A stretch of DNA of 43,021 nt from Planctomycetota bacterium (lineage in GTDB: Bacteria; Planctomycetota; UBA8742; JACQVU01; JANLHZ01). This document shows positions 25,818 to 32,589 of this stretch, piece after piece. The notes below the pieces were generated by a model. The model saw nothing but the letters and a program-made list of their open reading frames with translations, ran no database searches and had not been told where the DNA came from. Made by a program: the position numbers and the translations under genes. Each line of letters opens with the position of its first letter. Position 1 is the stretch's first letter. The stretch is from contig JANLHZ010000233.1 in assembly GCA_024653775.1 (NCBI GenBank), forward strand, positions 1 to 43,021, read 5' to 3'.

Positions 25818-26300
25818 ATGGAACTCGATCAACTGTTTTTTGAAGCCGTGGCGCTTCCTGACGATGAAAAGCTGGATCTTCTAGATGCAATAGTGCGAAG
25901 TTTGAATCAGCGATCGACGGCGACTGTCGCGTTCGGGCATCTTGCGGGAGCTATCGGGCAGCTTCGGAACGAGTGTTCGGAAAGAGATTGGGACGGATAC
26001 GATGCGCAGCCCGTTAATGCCGAAGCGGTGAAGAGCGCGATAAAGTTCGCTCATCTGTTTTCGATATTCCAGTTCGAGCGAAGGATCGCTACCCCGGAGA
26101 TTTCGGCCACTCCGACTGGAGGAATTATATTTCAATGGCATTCAAACGACTCTGACCTGATTGTTGGAGTCAACAGCGGAAGTTCGCTAACTTTTTCTAT
26201 AGTCGGCTCAGAAGGACGGGTGAAAGGTAGCGAGCGTTTTGCAAATAAAATTCCAGAGTCGGTCCAGACGCTATTATCTCACTTCGAACTTCGGGTATAG
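25818..26300 (+). CDS. Hypothetical protein, first gene of a two-gene cassette
   Basis: A 160-residue protein. Residues 1-30 form an acidic helix (FFEAVALPDDEKLDLLDAIVRSL) like the N-termini of some small antitoxin-like proteins. The middle has WDGYDAQPVNAEAVKSAIKFAHL and PEISATPTGGIIFQW, a pattern I associate with an uncharacterised family that is usually paired with a second small gene. AAGG precedes the ATG. The next gene starts 12 bp downstream. The pair lies between two nearly identical terminator-like repeats. A toxin-antitoxin or other accessory role is possible but unproved. Confidence 0.6.
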   Translation: MELDQLFFEAVALPDDEKLDLLDAIVRSLNQRSTATVAFGHLAGAIGQLRNECSERDWDGYDAQPVNAEAVKSAIKFAHLFSIFQFERRIATPEISATPTGGIIFQWHSNDSDLIVGVNSGSSLTFSIVGSEGRVKGSERFANKIPESVQTLLSHFELRV

Positions 26301-26312
26301 AACGCATTTCCG

Positions 26313-26711
26313 ATGACCGCGACCAATCCCGAGATAGTAAGATTCGTCATTGATCGAAAACAATTCCGCAGGCAGCCTCTCGAACCTCTTCCGAAGGTTT
26401 TTCTTCCTCGATACAGTCCTACCGGCAGACTTGAAACTTCGGTTGCCGAGGTCAAAGGACTTGAATGGAATGAAATCTGGGAACTTGCGTTCAAATACGT
26501 TTTACCGGCGGGACGAACTCTCAAGGGCGGCGCAGTATGTTCCGTAGAATCAATTTTTAGGTTGGGACTCGGACTCGAGTCGGATGGAAAATGGGACGGA
26601 CAGCACATGAACATAATCGGCTGGCCGGAAGATGAGGAATCCAGATTCGAGCTTGCGATAGATATTGCGAGGAATTCCGCGATGGCGCTTTACGAACCCG
26701 ATAGTCAATAA
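26313..26711 (+). CDS. Hypothetical protein, second gene of a two-gene cassette
   Basis: A 132-residue protein without a family I can name. It has FVIDRKQFRRQPLEPLPKVFLPRYSP, then AEVKGLEWNEIWELAFKYVLPAGRTLKGGAV and a C-terminal helix. There are no catalytic motifs, signal peptide or membrane segments. No clear ribosome site is visible, which fits translation coupled to the gene 12 bp upstream. Its TAA stop forms the first bases of the second terminator-like repeat, so the repeat abuts the coding sequence exactly. It is probably the partner of the 160-residue protein. Confidence 0.58.
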   Translation: MTATNPEIVRFVIDRKQFRRQPLEPLPKVFLPRYSPTGRLETSVAEVKGLEWNEIWELAFKYVLPAGRTLKGGAVCSVESIFRLGLGLESDGKWDGQHMNIIGWPEDEESRFELAIDIARNSAMALYEPDSQ

Positions 26712-26747
26712 AAAGGGCGCCCGAATGGACGCCCTTCGTTGTTTTTG
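26707..26747 (+). terminator. Terminator-like 41-bp repeat, copy 2
   Basis: It has the same sequence as copy 1 except C to T in the loop. Stem AAGGGCGCCC / GGACGCCCTT, then CGTTGTTTTTG. It begins in the stop codon of the 132-residue gene and ends about 35 bp before the convergent protease gene. It may end both transcripts. Confidence 0.8.
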
Positions 26748-26782
26748 GATGGTGCGGACGAGGACGTCCGCGGTCCTATGGA

Positions 26783-28849
26783 TCACGGCCTCGCGCTGAG
26801 GGTGGCTTCGATCTCGATCTCCTCGCCGTCGCGGTCGATGGTGATGGTGACTTTGTCTCCGGCTTTGTAGTTCTGGAGAGTGACCACAAGATCGTCAACG
26901 GTCGAAATCTCGGTGTCGTCGATCTTCCTGATGACGTCTCCCGCCTGAAGTCCCGCGTCCGCCGCGGCGAAACCTTCCTGCACGCCGAGGACGCTGACGC
27001 CGTCCTGGCTGTTCGGGTCGATCTGCACGCCGAGATAAGCGCTTCCCGCTGGCGGGGGAGTGGGCGCTCCGGGACCTCCCTGTCCGCCGCCTCCGCCGAA
27101 GAGTTGGTTCAGCATGTCCTGTAGCTGTTGCATCGGGTTGCCGCCGCCTTCGCCGCCCTGGCCGCCTCCGAAGAGTTGCTCGAATGGATTCGAGCTGTCT
27201 CCGCCGGAATACGGGGGATGTGCGACGTTCACGCCTTCGCGGAGTTTTCCGAGGATAGCCTGGATTTCACTTCCCGGCACCGCGTAGGACGTCCCGCGAT
27301 AGAAGCTGCCGACGTTGATTCCGACGAGTCTTCCCTCGTGGTCGAAAACCGGGGAGCCGAACATGTCGGCCTTCATTTTCGTGTCGTGCTGGAAAACGTG
27401 TTTGTACGGACGGATCGGGCTTGAGTTCGGTTTCGCACCGCCGAGCATTCCGAGCAGACCCATGGTCGGGATCATCCGTCCATCTTCGATTTCGCGGCCT
27501 AGCGCGCTCACAACTCCGACATCGAGGGGGGACTCGCCAAGACCTCCGCCGGAGATGAGCCACTCGCCGAGTTCGAGTTCGTCCGAATCACCCCACGCGG
27601 CGGGAGTGAGGTCTTTGTCGGTCAGCGCTTCGACGAGCGCGATTTCAGTCTCTCCCTGTCTTCCGACGATTGCGACTTCGCAGGTGCTTCCGTCCGGGAG
27701 GACGCAGGTGACAGCAAGGTTCTGCTCGTGCTCTCCGAGAACGCGATCGCAGGTCAGGATTTCTCCTTCCGCGCTGATGATTACGCCGTAGCCGAGAAGC
27801 TTGCCGGAGGCGTCGGTGAATTTAACCGTCGATTCGTTCGCGAGCGCGCCCAGCGTGGTGAAGGTCTTCTTCAGGATGTGCGGACGTGCGCGGCTGTCCC
27901 TCTCGGCGAGGTAGGCGCGGTCTTCTTCGGTCTGCTCGCCGCCCTGCTGCATTCCGCCGAACATGCGGAGAAGGGGATTGTCGCCCATCATGTTCTGCAT
28001 ATCTTCGGGTGACATTTCGCGCTGGAGCTGCATCATGAGTTCCTGCGGATTCTCGGGAGCGACTCCGGCGATTTCCTCGCCCGCCTTGAGCTGCGCGAGT
28101 TCCGCGTCGATCTGATTGATCGGCGTCGCGTAGGCGTTGTCGTTCGCAAGAAGGATCGCGCCGTTGATTCCGATAAGTTCGCCCGCGAGGTTGACAAGCG
28201 GCCCGCCCGAATTTCCGCTGAAAATCGGCGCGTCGTGCTGGATCGCGTTGTTGTAGAACTTCATTTCTCCCATACCGGGCATTCCGCCGCCGATGGGGAT
28301 TTGCTTGTGGAGATCGGTCACGCGACCGACGGCGACCGCGGGCATCTGATCCTTGTACGGTCCGCCCGGCTGTCCGAGCCCGATGACCCACTGGCGCAGG
28401 TTCACTTCGTCGCTGTCTCCGAAGGTGTAGTGTGGAAGCTGACGACCCGCGTCGATCTTGATGAGGCAATAGTCGTTCTGGCTGTTGATGCCGATCTTCT
28501 CCGCGGGGTAGGTGTCGAATTCCCAGCCGGTGGTGGTCTTGCGGGGAACGATGACGTCCCAGCCTGTACCCGGCTCGATGACGTGGGCGCATGTCATAAT
28601 GTAGCCATCCGCGCTGATGATCGCGCCGGAGCCCCAGCCTTCGCCCGTGCGGCCGCCCTGGCTTACGTGGATGCGGATCGCGACGGTCTTCGGTATGGAA
28701 TCGAGCACGACCTTGTTGACCGTCTCGCTAAGACCCACGAGCATCTGCTCGCCGCGGGATAGTTCCGTGGGAGTCGCGAATACGGTCTGAGCCGAAACCG
28801 CGATTACCATCAGGAACATACACATTGCTGCTTTCAAACTTCGAATCAT
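26783..28849 (-). CDS. Exported HtrA-like serine protease with a second, degenerate protease domain and PDZ
   Basis: This 688-residue protein has a signal peptide (residues 1-25, cleavage near VFA-TP). Residues about 45-255 are a trypsin-like S1C domain with the full triad: His89 (MTCAHVIE), Asp126 (NDYCLIKID) and Ser214 (SGNSGGPLV). Residues about 325-540 repeat the fold, but the aligned positions are Arg369 (LTCDRVL), Glu402 and Phe497 (DMFGSPVFD), so this copy is catalytically dead. A Gly/Pro-rich linker (about 550-595) leads to one C-terminal PDZ domain (about 597-688). It should act in the periplasm in protein quality control or signalling. The dead domain may regulate the first domain or bind substrate. 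It is transcribed alone and is convergent with the cassette. Confidence 0.92.
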   Translation of the reverse strand: MIRSLKAAMCMFLMVIAVSAQTVFATPTELSRGEQMLVGLSETVNKVVLDSIPKTVAIRIHVSQGGRTGEGWGSGAIISADGYIMTCAHVIEPGTGWDVIVPRKTTTGWEFDTYPAEKIGINSQNDYCLIKIDAGRQLPHYTFGDSDEVNLRQWVIGLGQPGGPYKDQMPAVAVGRVTDLHKQIPIGGGMPGMGEMKFYNNAIQHDAPIFSGNSGGPLVNLAGELIGINGAILLANDNAYATPINQIDAELAQLKAGEEIAGVAPENPQELMMQLQREMSPEDMQNMMGDNPLLRMFGGMQQGGEQTEEDRAYLAERDSRARPHILKKTFTTLGALANESTVKFTDASGKLLGYGVIISAEGEILTCDRVLGEHEQNLAVTCVLPDGSTCEVAIVGRQGETEIALVEALTDKDLTPAAWGDSDELELGEWLISGGGLGESPLDVGVVSALGREIEDGRMIPTMGLLGMLGGAKPNSSPIRPYKHVFQHDTKMKADMFGSPVFDHEGRLVGINVGSFYRGTSYAVPGSEIQAILGKLREGVNVAHPPYSGGDSSNPFEQLFGGGQGGEGGGNPMQQLQDMLNQLFGGGGGQGGPGAPTPPPAGSAYLGVQIDPNSQDGVSVLGVQEGFAAADAGLQAGDVIRKIDDTEISTVDDLVVTLQNYKAGDKVTITIDRDGEEIEIEATLSARP

Positions 28850-28869
28850 CGTTACTCCTTGAATTGAAC

Positions 28870-28901
28870 AGTAGTCAGTAGTCAGTAGTCAGTAGTCAGT
28901 A
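28870..28901. repeat. AGTAGTC heptamer tandem repeat
   Basis: Four full copies and a partial copy of AGTAGTC lie 20 bp upstream of the HtrA-like gene, inside the gene-free stretch 28850-29375. That stretch otherwise holds the structured element at 28992-29171 and no gene that I can support. Confidence 0.8.
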
Positions 28902-28991
28902 TAAAGCAGAGTTCAGAATTCCCAATTAAACCTTGAATCTTCTCACTCCGGACAAAATCCATCAGACGTCAAGTTCGATGTAAAGGCTTTG

Positions 28992-29171
28992 GGAGGCGCG
29001 AAACAATAAGTAATCCATCTCGCATCACATCTTCACGGCACTTTCACATCGCGCTCAATCGTCAAATCCTCATCGGAACAATAGCTACGACTCCGGTTTG
29101 ACTCAATTGCGCGATGCGAACCTGACGCAAATCTGAGCGCGATTTTGAATGACTTATTATTTCGCGCCTCC
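28992..29171. mobile_element. Structured MITE-like element, copy A
   Basis: A 180-bp non-coding unit. Its ends are inverted repeats of 20 bp with one mismatch: GGAGGCGCGAAACAATAAGT at 28992-29011, and the complementary arm at 29152-29171. A second stem pairs ATCGCGCTCA (29048-29057) with TGAGCGCGAT (29134-29143). A third pairs GTCAAA-T-CC (29061-29069) with GGTTTGAC (29095-29102). The unpaired core CGAACCTGACGCAAATC is identical in copy B. No ORF and no clear target-site duplication are seen. The type label is a best guess; a structured RNA is the main alternative. Confidence 0.7.
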
Positions 29172-29375
29172 TTCACCAATACTAAAAGCTTCATCACCGT
29201 TCGAGCAAATGAATTACGACAACTTTACGGTCGAGAACCTTAAATTGTTTGGAAAATAAGTTAGTCCGTGTGGCGTTGACTTTTGACGCTTGCGATTTAG
29301 GATTGAAATCCGGAATCAACGTTCCGTACCTTCAGAGAGAGCGCGAATCCCGCTCTCCAGCGCCACCGGGGACTT

Positions 29376-31007
29376 ATGCGACAAATATCTGAAATGAAAT
29401 CTACCGTCATCAACTGTCATTACTGCGGAACGAAGCTCCGCCTCGTCATTCCGAAGGCCAGCCGCCAGCGGAGGTTCGAATGCCCGAACTGCAACGCGGT
29501 TTCTAAAATTGCGAATTACGGTCCGAAAAGCGCCGCTGATGGAATCGAATCTCGAATTGCGAGTTCCGATGCCGACAGGACGAGTCTGCTTCCCGAAGAC
29601 GATCTGGCGAAATCGGAACCGGGTTCGATTGTCGTTTCGCCGGAAAACGAACTCGAGGAAGCGCCGGTGGTGCTGATCGGATTTCCGAGGCGCAAGGATG
29701 CGAACGAAGAGAACGTTCTCGATGAGCCGGGAAACGGCAAAGAGGCGATCGAGGACGTCACGCACGAGGAAGCTCCGGACGCCGAGGAAGATGACGCGGA
29801 AGCTCAGAATACGGAGCCTGAAGTCGATGTGCCGCTGGATGCTGCGACCCTCGTCGTTCACCAGCCGATGCCGCACGGCGAAGAAAACGGCGTTTTCCCG
29901 CGTGGCGACTTCATCTACCAGAGTTCGCTATTCAGCTTCAAGACCGTCGAGGACATGATAGACGTGATGGCCCAGAAGAAGCCGGGGTATTCGTACACGC
30001 GCTCTGGAAATCCGAACTTCCGCGCGGTCGAGAAAACCCTAGCGAAGCTCGATAAAACCGAAGAAGCGCTCGTTTTCGCAAGCGGACTCGCCGCGATCGC
30101 GACGACGATATTCGCGACGGTAAGACCCGGCGAGCGGATGGTCATCGGGAGCCACCTCTACGGCGGGACGGTGCAGTTCTTCAACCGCGTCGGCAAGGAT
30201 CAGGGATTCGAGCTTGTGCCCGTGGACTACCGCGATCCGGATGCGCTCGCGGAGGCGCTGACGACGGAAACGAAAGCCGCGTACTTCGAAACGCCGACGA
30301 ATCCGCACAATCACATCGTGGACCTCGATATGGTGTCGCGGCTGTGCCGGGAACGCGGGATCGTTTCGATAATCGACAACACCTTTGCGACTCCGATATT
30401 CCAGCGTCCCGCGGAATACGGAATCGACATCATCGTGCATTCGGGCACGAAATACTTCGGCGGGCATTCCGACCTTATGTGCGGCGCGGTCTGCGGAAGC
30501 GAAGACCGGCTGAAATCCATCCGCTCGTACCGTCTGAACCTCGGCGGCGTGCTGAACGGTTTCGACGCGTGGCTGATGCAGCGCGGGATCAAGACGCTCG
30601 CTCTAAGGATGGAGCGGCACGGGCTGAATTCGCTTTTCATCGCGCGGGAGCTTTCGAAGCACCCGAAAGTCCGCGCCGCGTACTATCCGTTCCTCGAGTC
30701 GAACCCGGGATACTCTCTCGCGCGGAAGCAAATGTCCGGAGGCGGCGCGATAGTGAGTTTCGAATTGGACGGAGGCTTCGACGAAGCGAAGAGATTCGTC
30801 AACGCGCTGAAGCTCTTCGCCCGCGGGCCGTCGCTCGGTGGAGTGGAGAGTCTTGCGAGCATCCCCGCGTTCGGCGCCCACAGGTTCATAACCCAGGACC
30901 AGCGGGACGCAATGGGCGTCGCGGACAACCTCATCCGGCTTTCCATCGGAATCGAGTCGAAGGAAGACCTCTGGCGGGACCTCGCAAACGCTCTCAGGCT
31001 GGTTTGA
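29376..31007 (+). CDS. Zinc-ribbon / Cys-Met metabolism PLP enzyme fusion (cystathionine gamma-synthase/lyase family)
   Basis: A 543-residue protein. Residues 14-39 form a zinc-ribbon motif, CHYC...CPNC (Cys14, 17, 36, 39), similar to the MJ0042-type ribbon. Residues about 45-160 are an acidic, low-complexity linker. Residues about 160-543 are a complete Cys/Met-metabolism PLP enzyme of fold type I, with YSYTRSGNPNFRAVEKTLA, FASGLAAI, FETPTNPHN, DNTFATPIFQRP, and the PLP lysine Lys359 in SGTKYFGGHSD. This family includes cystathionine gamma-synthase, beta- and gamma-lyases and methionine gamma-lyase, and I cannot say which reaction applies. The ATG at 29376 has GGGGA upstream; ATG 29394 would keep the ribbon but lacks a ribosome site. 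The fused ribbon and linker are unusual for this family. Confidence 0.88.
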   Translation: MRQISEMKSTVINCHYCGTKLRLVIPKASRQRRFECPNCNAVSKIANYGPKSAADGIESRIASSDADRTSLLPEDDLAKSEPGSIVVSPENELEEAPVVLIGFPRRKDANEENVLDEPGNGKEAIEDVTHEEAPDAEEDDAEAQNTEPEVDVPLDAATLVVHQPMPHGEENGVFPRGDFIYQSSLFSFKTVEDMIDVMAQKKPGYSYTRSGNPNFRAVEKTLAKLDKTEEALVFASGLAAIATTIFATVRPGERMVIGSHLYGGTVQFFNRVGKDQGFELVPVDYRDPDALAEALTTETKAAYFETPTNPHNHIVDLDMVSRLCRERGIVSIIDNTFATPIFQRPAEYGIDIIVHSGTKYFGGHSDLMCGAVCGSEDRLKSIRSYRLNLGGVLNGFDAWLMQRGIKTLALRMERHGLNSLFIARELSKHPKVRAAYYPFLESNPGYSLARKQMSGGGAIVSFELDGGFDEAKRFVNALKLFARGPSLGGVESLASIPAFGAHRFITQDQRDAMGVADNLIRLSIGIESKEDLWRDLANALRLV

Positions 31008-31093
31008 ATACGCCGAGCTTATTCGCGATTCCGCTTCAAATTTGCCCATATCCGGTATAAATTAGCCGGATACGTGGGACCTGGAGCAAGGAA

Positions 31094-32581
31094 GTGGATC
31101 ACTTCGAGTACAAAGAGCCGCTGGACGATCTGATCGAGCGCGCGAGGGAGCTTGACGCGAGAGGCGAGGATTTCTGCGGCGACGCGATGTTTTCGGACGC
31201 GGAAGGGCTTCACCGTGAGGCGATCGCTCTTCTCGACGAGGCGCTTAGGATCGATCCCGCGAGTCTCGACGCGCGCAAGGAACGTGGCGAAGCGCGTCAG
31301 GACCTCGGCGACGCGCTTTCCGGCCAGGGAAGGTTCAGCGACGCGGAGCGGGCTTACGTTCAGGCAATCGTCGATTTCGACGTGGCGATCAAAATGAATC
31401 CCGCGGATTTCGAAAGCCAGCTCGGAAGGGCCTGGGCCAAGGACGGCCTCGTAAGCGTCTACGCGGAGGAGATGCGCGACAGCGAGGTCGAAACGATCGC
31501 GCTCGATGCCATCGACGATTTCACCCGCGCGAGCGTCCTCAATCCGGAGATGGCGGAGGCGTACGTCGGAAGGGCGTCGTGCTATTCGAACCTCGCCTTC
31601 CGCGACTACTTCGAGCATCGCTACGAGCACGCCATCGACAGGCTGATACTTTCCATCGCGGATTACGAGAAGGCTTCGATGGTCGAGTTCGAGTATCCGC
31701 TCGATCGTTTCGACGTCGGCTACGCGAAGCATCTTCTCGGCGAGTCCCATCTCTACCTCGGAAACTACGAGCTGTGCATCGACTGGCTCGTAAAGGCGAT
31801 CGCGGATTTCCGCGAGGCGATCAAGGCGCGGCCGGACGACGAGCACAGTCACTACGAACTCGCGGGCGCGCTCCATCTTTTCGGGCAGGCGCTCCAGCGT
31901 CTCGAGGACGACGAGGCCGCGCTTCCGTACCTCGGCGCGGCAGTGACCGCCTACGGCGTCGCGATCGAAATCGAGCCGGACATCGCGGACAACTACATCC
32001 GCCTTGGAGACGCGCATCTAGATCGCTGCAAGTCGCTCGCGACACTCGGAAAGTACAAGGACGCGGAAGAAGCGTGCGCGTCCGCGATCTCGGAGTTCCG
32101 CAAAGCGATCGAGCTGGACCCGGAAAGCGAATTCGCCCTCACGAACCTCGGATTCGCGTTTCAGGAACTCGGGAGGATTTTTGCGGAACTCGGGCAGTTC
32201 ACCACGGCGTGCGAACATCTACGCGAGTCGCTAACCTGGTTCGAGAAACAGCGGGACCTCGTCCCCGCTTCGCCTCTTACATACGAGGATCTAGTGTATG
32301 CGCGGTTCGACCTTGGTGACTGCTTCGCGCAGATGAACCTACTGGACGAAGCCGAGCAATGCTACCTTAAAGGCGCGGAGGAGGCTAGAAAGGCGCTCGA
32401 ACTCGGATCGACCGCGGGGATTCTGAAAGAACTTTCGGAAAGCGCGGCGCGAATCATCGAGGACCTTCGGAAGGTGAAAACCCGAAAGCTTTCACTAATC
32501 GACAAAGTCAAGATCCTGATCGGCATCGTTGCGCTCGTTCTCGGCATCGCCGCGGCGATATTCGTAATTCGTAATTCGTAA
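31094..32581 (+). CDS. Tail-anchored TPR-repeat protein
   Basis: A 495-residue protein starting at GTG, with AAGGAAG just upstream. Residues about 25-450 are tetratricopeptide-like helical pairs (GRFSDAERAYVQAIVDFDVAIKMNP, YLGNYELCIDWLVKAIADFREAI, GKYKDAEEACASAISEFRKAI...), about eight to ten repeats. A basic segment (KVKTRKLSLIDKVK) is followed by one membrane span at about residues 474-490. The protein is probably anchored at the C-terminus with the TPR domain in the cytoplasm. It may be a scaffold; its partner is unknown. The last codons and the stop lie in an ATTCGTA microrepeat. It is 9 bp upstream of glnE and probably cotranscribed with it. Confidence 0.82.
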   Translation: MDHFEYKEPLDDLIERARELDARGEDFCGDAMFSDAEGLHREAIALLDEALRIDPASLDARKERGEARQDLGDALSGQGRFSDAERAYVQAIVDFDVAIKMNPADFESQLGRAWAKDGLVSVYAEEMRDSEVETIALDAIDDFTRASVLNPEMAEAYVGRASCYSNLAFRDYFEHRYEHAIDRLILSIADYEKASMVEFEYPLDRFDVGYAKHLLGESHLYLGNYELCIDWLVKAIADFREAIKARPDDEHSHYELAGALHLFGQALQRLEDDEAALPYLGAAVTAYGVAIEIEPDIADNYIRLGDAHLDRCKSLATLGKYKDAEEACASAISEFRKAIELDPESEFALTNLGFAFQELGRIFAELGQFTTACEHLRESLTWFEKQRDLVPASPLTYEDLVYARFDLGDCFAQMNLLDEAEQCYLKGAEEARKALELGSTAGILKELSESAARIIEDLRKVKTRKLSLIDKVKILIGIVALVLGIAAAIFVIRNS

Positions 32582-32582
32582 T
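32560..32582. repeat. ATTCGTA microrepeat at a gene end
   Basis: Three tandem copies of ATTCGTA (plus AT) encode the last residues FVIRNS and the stop of the TPR gene. The string resembles AATTACG at 9503-9520 in reverse complement. It appears to have replaced or extended the native 3' end. Confidence 0.6.
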
Positions 32583-32589
32583 CGCCTCT

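Noticed and set aside
28850-29375. Hidden gene or tRNA between the protease and the PLP enzyme
   Set aside because: No ORF with a ribosome site and no cloverleaf was seen. The stretch is explained by a heptamer repeat and the structured element.
31019-32017. 332-residue minus-strand ORF
   Set aside because: It is antisense to the TPR gene, rich in Arg/Glu/Val from codon shadowing, and has no motif.
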